This document shows positions 6,015 to 11,464 of a stretch of DNA of 26,667 nt, piece by piece. The stretch spans positions 1 to 26,667 of the IMG/VR virus record IMGVR_UViG_3300042453_004212. One strand, written 5' to 3'. This DNA comes from a virus. The notes beneath the pieces were generated by a model that saw only the letters and a program-made list of their open reading frames with translations, was not told the origin of the DNA and ran no database searches. Position numbers and translations under genes: made by a program. Within the stretch, counting starts at the first letter, position 1, and each line of letters opens with the position of its first letter.

Positions 6015-6311
6015 ATGGAAGACAAAATTTTTTATGGAATGTCCATTGAGCGCTACAAGTGTCTCATGGAAGGAATAGGCCCATGCATTCGTCTTTCTGA
6101 AGATGAGATGAAAGAAGGCTGGCATTTCTGTGATGAATGGGATGATCTTCTCATTCATCCCGATTCCGATGAATTTCAATTTTGTAAATGTTCTCACATG
6201 AAAAAGTTTAAAACTCCTGAAAGAGAGCAAGCATATCAAAAGAGATGGAATAAATCAAATGATGCTCTTGACAGGCTTTCTGATCTAGATGAAGAATTGG
6301 GGTTACACTAA
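6015..6311 (+). CDS. Conserved phage hypothetical protein
   Basis: 98 residues from the ATG at 6015. Earlier in-frame codons lie inside the promoter and cannot be transcribed from it. The segment LSEDEMKEGWHFCDEWDDL followed by CKCSH is a pattern I know from small uncharacterised phage proteins. Four or five Cys and His residues in that part might bind a metal. The message would be leaderless. Confidence 0.75.
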   Translation: MEDKIFYGMSIERYKCLMEGIGPCIRLSEDEMKEGWHFCDEWDDLLIHPDSDEFQFCKCSHMKKFKTPEREQAYQKRWNKSNDALDRLSDLDEELGLH

Positions 6312-6556
6312 TGACTTTACCTCATGAAGAATATTATAGTTTAGTTGCAGCAAAAAACTTTTTATATGATCTTTTGAATTGTGCACATACTCCGAAAGTT
6401 CCATCTGATATTCGTGACAGAGCTGCGAGAGTTTTGAAGCATTTTCCTATGCAACATAGATTGAATGAAATTTATAAAGACCACATTAATTCCAATCGTT
6501 CCATTTTAAATGAATATAAAAATGGCGGTGGGTGGGCCAAAGGAAAAGATGAATAA
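6311..6556 (+). CDS. BPSL0761-like hypothetical protein
   Basis: 81 residues. The start MTLPHEEYYSL and the later motif TPKVPSDIRDRAARVLKHFP are characteristic of the BPSL0761 family of short proteins found in prophages and phages, whose role is unknown. Helical and soluble. The start overlaps the previous TAA (TAATG). Confidence 0.7.
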   Translation: MTLPHEEYYSLVAAKNFLYDLLNCAHTPKVPSDIRDRAARVLKHFPMQHRLNEIYKDHINSNRSILNEYKNGGGWAKGKDE

Positions 6557-6698
6557 CGAGAAAAAATATTTTACTTATTACGATGCTCTATTTGCATCAG
6601 CAATTTTATGTGTTACATTTTTGATGCAGTTAGTTATATTTGAAAGATTAGAAGATAGGGTCAAGGAACTTGAAAAGAAAGTATTAGTCAATGAGTAA
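6549..6698 (+). CDS. Small membrane protein with C-terminal coiled coil
   Basis: 49 residues from the ATG at 6549, which overlaps the end of the gene before by 8 bp; a start at 6510 would run far into that gene. The layout is a polar head (MNNEKKYFTYY), one membrane helix (DALFASAILCVTFLMQLVIF) and a heptad helix (RLEDRVKELEKKV). Such architecture suits a bitopic oligomeric membrane protein; function unknown. Confidence 0.6.
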   Translation: MNNEKKYFTYYDALFASAILCVTFLMQLVIFERLEDRVKELEKKVLVNE

Positions 6699-7086
6699 GC
6701 CATTCGGATATTCGTATTTTTTGGACATGTACAATTGTCGTATTGGTGCTGCTGATGATCTGGAGCTTCACTATCGCTTTCTTGAGCGAGTTGTTGATAA
6801 GATCGGTATGACCCGAATGAGTCAACCATTTGTCATTCACGGCCCTACAAAAGATGGAAAAGAACTCTATCCCGATAAATTGGGTGTTAGTGCTTGGGTT
6901 CCTCTAATTGAAAGTGGTATCCAAATTCACTCAATCGAACCAACACATTTCATCACTCTTGATGTATATTCCTGTAATAAGTTTGACAAGATGATTATTC
7001 TTGATTATGCAAGAGAATGTTTTGGTTTTGATCGCCACGAAGAACACTTCTTTGTTCGTGGTATGGGGTATGGAAATATTGGATGA
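6691..7086 (+). CDS. speD: S-adenosylmethionine decarboxylase family, pyruvoyl-dependent (SpeD/SpeH type)
   Basis: 131 residues, the length of prokaryotic class 1b AdoMet decarboxylases. The maturation and active-site residues known from Thermotoga maritima can be placed with identical spacing: S67 (GVS), the Glu74-Ser75 self-cleavage site (LIE-S), H80 (IH) and C95 (DVYSC). Cleavage would turn Ser75 into the pyruvoyl cofactor. The His normally after that Ser is Gly here. Family members decarboxylate AdoMet for spermidine synthesis; some phage and bacterial members have been shown to use arginine or ornithine, so the substrate is open. The gene overlaps both neighbours by 4-8 bp, next to an RNA methyltransferase gene that also uses AdoMet. 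Confidence 0.82.
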   Translation: MSKPFGYSYFLDMYNCRIGAADDLELHYRFLERVVDKIGMTRMSQPFVIHGPTKDGKELYPDKLGVSAWVPLIESGIQIHSIEPTHFITLDVYSCNKFDKMIILDYARECFGFDRHEEHFFVRGMGYGNIG

Positions 7087-7643
7087 ATATGGAAACTCGC
7101 AACCTTATTGATCACTATAAATATTGGACAGATGACGCGATCAGAGCTGATCTTGAGACTAAGCGCCATAACTTTTCTGTTATCTGCTGCAACATTGGTA
7201 ACGATTTTAATATTGCAACCATTATACGGAATGCTAATGCGTTTCTGGCGAAAGAAGTAGTTATCTATGGGAATAAGAAATACGATAGGCGAGGGACTGT
7301 CGGTACTCATCACTACACAAACTTCCGTCATGTCAAAAGCATTGACAATCTCGGCTCCTACATTGAAGAAATTGTTTCCCAGTATGAAGGCAAGGTTAAA
7401 CTATTGGGAATTGATAATGTTTGTGAAGCAAAAGACATAAATGCATTTGACTTTGACCCAAATGTGCATTATATTATGATCTTTGGGCAGGAGCAAATCG
7501 GTGTTCCAAGAGACGTTCTAGATATGTGTGATGATCTTCTTTACATTCCTCAGTATGGTTCTGTAAGAAGCATCAATGTTGGTACTGCCTCTGGCATCAT
7601 AATGAATAATTATTGTGCCAAGGTTCACTCCTTCGTGGTGTAA
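7083..7643 (+). CDS. SpoU/TrmH-family (SPOUT) RNA 2'-O-methyltransferase
   Basis: 186 residues, close to TrmH-type length. The three SPOUT motifs are present in order: motif 1 with N43 and R49 (FNIATIIRNANAF), motif 2 FGQEQIGVP (134-142) and motif 3 IPQYGSVRSINVGTA (155-169), which form the trefoil-knot AdoMet site. The target is probably tRNA or rRNA ribose. The last five codons, including the stop, overlap the acceptor and D-arm part of tRNA-Gln (7629-7643). It overlaps the AdoMet decarboxylase gene by ATGA. A methyltransferase co-transcribed with tRNA genes may tune phage or host tRNAs. Confidence 0.88.
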   Translation: MNMETRNLIDHYKYWTDDAIRADLETKRHNFSVICCNIGNDFNIATIIRNANAFLAKEVVIYGNKKYDRRGTVGTHHYTNFRHVKSIDNLGSYIEEIVSQYEGKVKLLGIDNVCEAKDINAFDFDPNVHYIMIFGQEQIGVPRDVLDMCDDLLYIPQYGSVRSINVGTASGIIMNNYCAKVHSFVV

Positions 7644-7699
7644 CGGTAACACGGGAGACTTTGGATCTCTCTTTCTAGGTTCGAATCCTAGCGAAGGAA
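7629..7699 (+). tRNA. tRNA-Gln (TTG)
   Basis: Acceptor TCCTTCG pairs with CGAAGGA; the anticodon loop is CTTTGGA with anticodon TTG; the T arm is TAGG-TTCGAAT-CCTA. CCA is not encoded. Its first 15 bases are also the last codons of the SpoU-type gene, so processing of the tRNA removes the end of that message. Confidence 0.93.
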
Positions 7700-7702
7700 T
7701 TT

Positions 7703-7969
7703 ATGACAGATAAAAAAATAAAACCAGTCGGCAAATGGATTCTCGCAAAGTCTTTGATCGGTGGTCAAAAAACCACTGCTGCAGGAATCATATACAACGA
7801 GAAGTCATCCTCAAAAATCATTCCTGCAAAGGTAGAGTCAATCGGTAATAAACTCACCGAAGACATTCAGGTTGGCGATGTAATCTGGTGGGATGTCAGC
7901 AAGATCAAGGATGGTTACGCTGGTAACCATGTAGTTCATCAAGATTGGGTTTCATTCGTGGAGAGATAA
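7703..7969 (+). CDS. groES: GroES-like co-chaperonin (Cpn10)
   Basis: 88 residues, slightly shorter than bacterial GroES (about 97). It follows the fold from end to end: KPVGKWILAK strand, a mobile-loop-like GGQKTTAAGIIYNEK with the hydrophobic tripeptide (IIY), PAKVESIGNK, VGDVIWWDVSKI, and the final strand VHQDWVSFVER. Phage co-chaperonins such as T4 gp31 replace host GroES to let GroEL fold phage capsid protein. The assignment rests on pattern, not on high identity. It sits 3 bp after tRNA-Gln. Confidence 0.8.
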   Translation: MTDKKIKPVGKWILAKSLIGGQKTTAAGIIYNEKSSSKIIPAKVESIGNKLTEDIQVGDVIWWDVSKIKDGYAGNHVVHQDWVSFVER

Positions 7970-7970
7970 T

Positions 7971-8291
7971 ATGGCAAAAAAGAAAATTAAAAAAATGGTC
8001 ACAAAAACAATTCCTTGGAAGATCACTCCATTCTTTATTGACATGGATGAAAAACAATTCCAAGAGAGAATCAGCATCATGCCTGTCAAGATTCTTCTGA
8101 ACGAGTATGCAATTGCTTGTGAAGAGATCGGGAAGATTATTGCCAAGTTTCCAGACAAATACTATGACAAGAAGGAATATCTTGATATCTCAGCCCGTGC
8201 ATATGACCTAAAGATGCAAGTGATGAAGAGATTCCATGAACTTGAAGATCATGTTGAAGTCATAGATTACTACAGAAACATAGATTGCTAA
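7971..8291 (+). CDS. Hypothetical protein, last gene of early block
   Basis: 106 residues, lysine-rich start (MAKKKIKKMVTK), then mostly helical. It begins one base after the GroES-like gene ends and is followed by the hairpin region 8297-8345 between converging genes. No family recognised. Confidence 0.7.
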   Translation: MAKKKIKKMVTKTIPWKITPFFIDMDEKQFQERISIMPVKILLNEYAIACEEIGKIIAKFPDKYYDKKEYLDISARAYDLKMQVMKRFHELEDHVEVIDYYRNIDC

Positions 8292-8296
8292 AAGAA

Positions 8297-8321
8297 ACAA
8301 CCCCGCACTTCACGGGGTTGT
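8297..8321 (-). terminator. Terminator between converging genes
   Basis: Perfect 9-bp stem (297-305 with 313-321) with a 7-nt loop. On the minus strand it is followed by TTTCTTTT, so it should end minus-strand transcription from 8349. A weaker hairpin just beyond (8330-8350: AATAC...GTATT, followed by AGTCTTTTTT) could serve the plus strand. Confidence 0.7.
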
Positions 8322-8348
8322 CGGCCTAAGAATACTATTCCTAGGGTA

Positions 8349-8675
8349 TTAGTCTTTTTTCTTCTTAGATAACTTACGAAGGGTGAGTGCGAGTCTGGCT
8401 CTTTTGCCAGTCTTTCCACCTTTCTTTGCAGCCTTCTCAAGTTTGGATACGGGAATGTTCTTACCTTCCTTAGCCTTGAGAGTCTTTCGGAGTGACCCTT
8501 CCTTCTCAATGGCAGCTTGAATCCACTTCTTCTTCTCAAGAAGAACCTCTTCGTTTAGATCAAAATCTTCATCTTCAAAAAGATTATCAATAATTTCATA
8601 TGCAATTTCAAGTTCTTCTGTAAGAGCTTGAACTGTGTAAACTAATTCATTGAGATGCTTAATATATGGATCCAT
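8349..8675 (-). CDS. Late-block protein with basic C-terminal module
   Basis: 108 residues. The N-terminal half is acidic and helical; the C-terminal half (KKWIQAAIEKEGSLRKTL then KAAKKGGKTGKRARLALTL) is a lysine-rich module I know from many structural or hypothetical proteins of marine T4-like phages, probably nucleic-acid binding. The start is 9 bp after the stop of the gene before. Virion or packaging role inferred from context only. Confidence 0.7.
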   Translation of the reverse strand: MDPYIKHLNELVYTVQALTEELEIAYEIIDNLFEDEDFDLNEEVLLEKKKWIQAAIEKEGSLRKTLKAKEGKNIPVSKLEKAAKKGGKTGKRARLALTLRKLSKKKKD

Positions 8676-8683
8676 GATAATAA

Positions 8684-9331
8684 TTAGCCTAAGTTATATT
8701 CACTAGCGATTTGTTCTTCTACACCAAAATCTGGGAAATTGGTTTTAAAGAATTCATGTGCTGCTTTTGCTTCTTTGTAAAATTGGTGTTCTGGTCCGTA
8801 ACCTTCAACGGCTCCTTTTGGGTGTTTTTTAAGAGTCTCAATGTGTGCAATTCCTTGTTTACGAACTTCATCAGGCACACCTCTTTTTCCACCTTTAGTT
8901 TGACCAGCCATTAAAGGATGTCCTGGTCCAGATAAGAGTTTATGCATTTCATCCATTCCAACTGTTGCTGGATTATCTTCGTTTTCTGCTTCTTCTCTTG
9001 GATTGGCTGGAATCTTATATTCAGCTTCCTTCAAGACTCTTGGGAATCCACCGTAAGTAAAATTACCATCGGTTACTTCGGTTCCTTCCTTTAGGACCTT
9101 CTTCTTCTTTTTAGAAACAATTTCTTTCTTTCCCATTGCCTTTTTAATGGCTTTATCTTTGGAACCAAAGTATTCCTCTTTTGAGGTTTCTACTTCACCA
9201 TCACCATCATAGTCCTTGTCAGCCATTTTTTCCTTGGCTTTCCCGTGGGACTTTTCTTTCTTCTTCTTGGCTTCGCTCAAAAGCTTTTCAACTAGTTCTA
9301 CGAATGATAGATTTGGTTTCTTGTTTTCCAT
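8684..9331 (-). CDS. Late-block protein with acidic Asp-rich (EF-hand-like) motif
   Basis: 215 residues. Residues 36-50 contain DKDYDGDGEVETSKEEY followed by FGSKDKAIKKAMGKK, a module frequent in marine phage structural proteins. DYDGDGEV matches the D-x-D-x-D-G-x-hydrophobic part of a calcium loop, but position 12 is Lys rather than Glu, so calcium binding is uncertain. The rest is lysine-rich and likely disordered up to residue 100. A late motif (9337-9343) lies 5 bp before the ATG. Confidence 0.7.
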   Translation of the reverse strand: MENKKPNLSFVELVEKLLSEAKKKKEKSHGKAKEKMADKDYDGDGEVETSKEEYFGSKDKAIKKAMGKKEIVSKKKKKVLKEGTEVTDGNFTYGGFPRVLKEAEYKIPANPREEAENEDNPATVGMDEMHKLLSGPGHPLMAGQTKGGKRGVPDEVRKQGIAHIETLKKHPKGAVEGYGPEHQFYKEAKAAHEFFKTNFPDFGVEEQIASEYNLG

Positions 9332-9336
9332 GATAA

Positions 9337-9343
9337 TATTTAT
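9337..9343 (-). promoter_or_regulatory. Late-type promoter motif ATAAATA
   Basis: AATAAATA on the minus strand, 5 bp before the ATG at 9331. Confidence 0.5.
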
Positions 9344-10194
9344 TATTTTTTAAGACTCAAACTTTCGTCTTGTCTGCTTTTTATGTAATCATTAACTTTG
9401 TCAAAATATCCTAAATTTCTCAGTTCCTTGAAAACCATGTTTTCTACTGAAAATTCACCAGACTTTTTCAAACCAGCTGAACGCATATCTTTGAATTTTT
9501 TCTTCAATTTATCAAAGGATTCATCACTTGCATTTGAAGATATCATGCTTTCAATTTTGTGAATAAAATCCAATACCTTAGTTTGTATCTCTGGATCTTC
9601 AAGATTTACTTCTTCTTGTCTTGGCTCATTTAACCACATGTCTTTTACTAAACTGTAAGAGCCTTGGTTTGCTGGAACTGTTTCTGAAATATCTTGGGCA
9701 TAAATTTCAACATCATGATCAAAAATTTTAATATCATGAGAATGTGCCCAAAGTTGTTTTTTATCTCTTAGATATTCATCTAAAATTTCTGGGCAGTCTG
9801 CTATCTTTTCTTTATCCACCAAAATATGAAGATCGATGTCTGAATAAGGTGTGTAATTGAAATTAGCATTTCCACCCACAACCAATACATCTTCTATGGC
9901 TTCATTTGGAATTTTTGCAAACTTTGACCACACATCTGCTATTTGCAACAATTTGTCTTTTACATCTGCTTTTAATTTATTATTTTCCCATAGAGTTGGA
10001 TTTAACTCATTATGATATTGAAGAGTCAATGATGCTGCTTCTTCCAAATGATCTTTAAACTTTTTTCTCTTTTCCTGAGAAATATGAATGGCTGTAAGTT
10101 GCTTTTCAGCTCCTTGCTTAGACTCATGGGTTCCAAGAATTTTTTCTCCCTTTGAGTCCATAACCATGTATTTGTTTCCGCGCTTTACGATCAT
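9343..10194 (-). CDS. Nucleotidyltransferase-domain protein (Pol beta superfamily)
   Basis: 283 residues. The N-terminus (YMVMDSKGEKILGTHESK, then KQLTAIHISQ) is a small module common in phage proteins. A nucleotidyltransferase core follows: G107-G108 and S118-D119-x-D121 (TPYSDIDLHILVD) with a third acidic pair D161/E163 (HDVEIY), the layout of minimal nucleotidyltransferases that attach a nucleotide to protein, RNA or small molecules. The C-terminal 100 residues are helical. Late expression would place the enzyme in the virion or late in infection. The substrate cannot be inferred. Confidence 0.78.
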   Translation of the reverse strand: MIVKRGNKYMVMDSKGEKILGTHESKQGAEKQLTAIHISQEKRKKFKDHLEEAASLTLQYHNELNPTLWENNKLKADVKDKLLQIADVWSKFAKIPNEAIEDVLVVGGNANFNYTPYSDIDLHILVDKEKIADCPEILDEYLRDKKQLWAHSHDIKIFDHDVEIYAQDISETVPANQGSYSLVKDMWLNEPRQEEVNLEDPEIQTKVLDFIHKIESMISSNASDESFDKLKKKFKDMRSAGLKKSGEFSVENMVFKELRNLGYFDKVNDYIKSRQDESLSLKK

Positions 10195-10199
10195 GAAGA

Positions 10200-10206
10200 T
10201 ATTTAT
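10200..10206 (-). promoter_or_regulatory. Late-type promoter motif ATAAATA
   Basis: CATAAATA on the minus strand, 5 bp before the ATG at 10194 and directly after the tmRNA terminator. Confidence 0.55.
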
Positions 10207-10212
10207 GGCAAT

Positions 10213-10247
10213 AAAAAACCCGGTTTTTCAGTCGCGGGAAAACCGGG
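10213..10247 (-). terminator. Rho-independent terminator of the tmRNA gene
   Basis: On the minus strand CCCGGTTTT (247-239) pairs with AAAACCGGG (227-219) and is followed by TTTTTT (218-213). It begins directly after the coding piece of the tmRNA and separates it from the nucleotidyltransferase gene. Confidence 0.85.
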
Positions 10248-10542
10248 AAACCCCACTGCTTTAAGCAGCCATCCGCATTGGTGCGGCTTTTGTTGTTGCA
10301 ACTGTTTATTTACGACACTTGTTACCCGTGTCGGGTATCTCCTTCTTCAATACTTTACGCCAGTCGATGCCTTTCGACCCCTAAGTTCCCGAAGCCTAGG
10401 ACTTCGGGATGTGCCCCACTGCTATGAGGACTTTACTCGCCATCTCTAAGGAATTGCAGAATCCTTCGGTAAGGCTAATGGAGTCGTGGGGATTCGAACC
10501 CCAGTGCTGTTCGTATTTCTATCCGAGATCAACAATACCAAA
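10248..10542 (-). ncRNA. ssrA: Circularly permuted (two-piece) tmRNA
   Basis: tmRNA rescues stalled ribosomes and tags the nascent protein for degradation. Read on the minus strand, the acceptor piece comes first (10542-10479): a T arm TGGGG-TTCGAAT-CCCCA (10503-10487), then CGACTCC-A (10486-10479), CCA not encoded. After an intervening segment with a strong hairpin (10408-10388) the coding piece starts GGGGTCG (10381-10375), which pairs over all 7 bases with CGACTCC, followed by the tmRNA signature GG-x2-TCGAC-x-GG. Helix P2 joins the pieces: GTATT (10353-10349) with AATAC (10517-10513), and GAGAT (10341-10337) with ATCTC (10529-10525). A pseudoknot (10336-10313) precedes the tag frame and a hairpin surrounds its stop. 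This order, 3' half before 5' half, is that of permuted tmRNAs in alphaproteobacteria and some other lineages. Confidence 0.87.
10261..10299 (-). other. tmRNA tag reading frame ATTKAAPMRMAA
   Basis: The resume codon GCA (10299-10297) follows AAATAAACAGTT, similar to the region before the E. coli resume codon (AAAATAGTC). Twelve codons lead to TAA at 10263-10261 and give ATTKAAPMRMAA. The hydrophobic MAA end fits recognition by ClpXP-type proteases, which read the last residues of such tags. Confidence 0.8.
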
Positions 10543-10638
10543 GCGTAGTGGAGGACTTGCACCTCTATTGCTTATCAGATCTCTGTTCTAGACCAAAGAC
10601 CCTATCAGCCGGACGATTATCTCGCTGCTGGACTACGC
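10542..10638 (-). ncRNA. Structured tRNA-like segment at the 5' side of the tmRNA transcript, unassigned
   Basis: GCGTAGT (10638-10632) is fully complementary to ACTACGC (10549-10543), and just inside the 3' arm lies GAGG-TGCAAGT-CCTC, which has the size and key bases (C56, A58) of a T arm. This looks like a tRNA of about 97 nt, but no acceptable D arm or anticodon arm with T33 can be drawn, and position 8 is C. It abuts the tmRNA acceptor piece without a gap. It may be the 5' domain of the acceptor piece, a degenerate tRNA, or a processing guide. An AGCAGC in it could pair with GCTGCT at the end of the tag frame. Confidence 0.45.
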
Positions 10639-10644
10639 ATAAAA

Positions 10645-11211
10645 TTATTTAGTTGGTTCTATATCGTAGTAATAATTGTCATCATGGCCATCAATAATCC
10701 AGCGATCACTTTCTCCTTCACATTTCCAAATTTTATTATCAACTTTGAAATCTGGTTTTTCCGGAAATGGTTTTGTTACAAAAGACATATTCTTCCAAAA
10801 TATTCTATTGTTTGGCTGTAGTGTATAGTTTCCATTATCCAATGCAATCATATGAAGACACTTGTATTGAGTAGGTTCCTCTGAATAGGCGTTTCTGTAC
10901 CAATCAAAAGTCATCACATAATCACCCCAGTGTTCAGTCTTATCTTTTAGAACAACTTTTGCTCTGCAATCAAATAGAGCATCATATTCAACCATTGATA
11001 CATTTTCATGAAAACAATCCCATAATTGCAAATGGTCCAAGGGCATCAAAGGAGCATCCGGTTTCCAACAAAGCATGTGAATTGGAACTCTGCTACGAAC
11101 AATCCCGTAATCAGTCATGACATGGAATGTCATAGCATAACCAGCACAAGATTGTGCTCCAAATACTAAAACCTTGTCAAACTCTCCTTTATGCTGCTCA
11201 TGTTGATACAT
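10645..11211 (-). CDS. Hypothetical protein downstream of tRNA-Tyr
   Basis: 188 residues from the ATG at 11211, preceded by AAAGAGCAC as a ribosome site. An ATG at 11262 would add 17 residues but lies 3 bp after the tRNA end without a ribosome site; still longer frames run through tRNA genes and are artefacts. The protein is soluble, rich in Trp, Tyr, His and Cys (HWGDYVMTFDWYRNAY), with an all-beta look. No family is recognised. It should be transcribed with the two tRNA genes from 11457. Confidence 0.72.
   Translation of the reverse strand: MYQHEQHKGEFDKVLVFGAQSCAGYAMTFHVMTDYGIVRSRVPIHMLCWKPDAPLMPLDHLQLWDCFHENVSMVEYDALFDCRAKVVLKDKTEHWGDYVMTFDWYRNAYSEEPTQYKCLHMIALDNGNYTLQPNNRIFWKNMSFVTKPFPEKPDFKVDNKIWKCEGESDRWIIDGHDDNYYYDIEPTK
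10646..10652 (-). promoter_or_regulatory. Late-type promoter motif CTAAATA before the tmRNA transcript
   Basis: CTAAATAATTTTAT on the minus strand ends just before GCGTAGT (10638), so a late transcript would begin almost at the first base of the structured RNA. The TAA in it is also the stop of the upstream gene (10645-10647). Confidence 0.5.
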
Positions 11212-11264
11212 GTGCTCTTTACGAAGATAACAATAAAAATGTGGTACGTTAACATTATGCATAA

Positions 11265-11346
11265 TGCGAGCTGAAGGATTCGAACCTTCGTAGGCAATGC
11301 CAGCAGATTTACAGTCTGCCCTCGTTGACCGCTTGAGTAAACTCGC
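11265..11346 (-). tRNA. tRNA-Tyr (GTA)
   Basis: Acceptor GCGAGTT with AGCTCGC, anticodon stem GCAGA/TCTGC with loop CTGTAAA, long variable arm (TGGCATTGCCTAC) as expected for bacterial tRNA-Tyr, T arm GAAGG-TTCGAAT-CCTTC. CCA not encoded. Confidence 0.94.
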
Positions 11347-11349
11347 CAA

Positions 11350-11421
11350 AGCCACCTGTGGGATTCGAACCCGCAACCTCTGCTTTACAAAAGCAAGGCT
11401 CTACCGTTGAGCTAAGGTGGC
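11350..11421 (-). tRNA. tRNA-Thr (TGT)
   Basis: Acceptor GCCACCT with AGGTGGC, D arm GCTC-AACGGTA-GAGC, anticodon loop TTTGTAA (TGT). One mismatch in the T stem (GCGGG/CCCAC). It is the first gene of the minus-strand tRNA unit, 3 bp before tRNA-Tyr. Confidence 0.92.
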
Positions 11422-11429
11422 AGACTCTT

Positions 11430-11457
11430 ATTATATATCGTAAATTTTATTTGTCAA
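11430..11457 (-). promoter_or_regulatory. Early-type promoter of the tRNA-Thr/tRNA-Tyr unit
   Basis: Minus-strand TTGACA (11457-11452), 16-bp spacer, TATAAT (11435-11430). The expected start near 11423 is two bases before tRNA-Thr. Confidence 0.7.
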
Positions 11458-11464
11458 ATTTAAA

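Noticed and set aside
6691-7086. First impression that the pyruvoyl serine of the AdoMet decarboxylase homologue is replaced by Gln
   Set aside because: On counting spacings, the cleavage Ser follows Glu directly (E74-S75); the Gln is at a non-essential position, so the enzyme is not obviously dead.
8349-10194. Overlapping plus-strand or alternative-frame frames in late genes (for example at 8288-8539 and 8711-8914)
   Set aside because: They are shadows of the minus-strand genes, which have start signals, coupling and recognisable modules.
10542-10638. Calling an ordinary tRNA in this segment
   Set aside because: The acceptor-like helix and T-like arm are good, but no anticodon arm with T33 and no normal D arm can be drawn and the length is 97 nt.
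11212-11376. N-terminal extension of the 188-residue gene
   Set aside because: The extra residues are antisense-free translation of tRNA-Tyr and part of tRNA-Thr sequence; the ATG at 11211 has a ribosome site.
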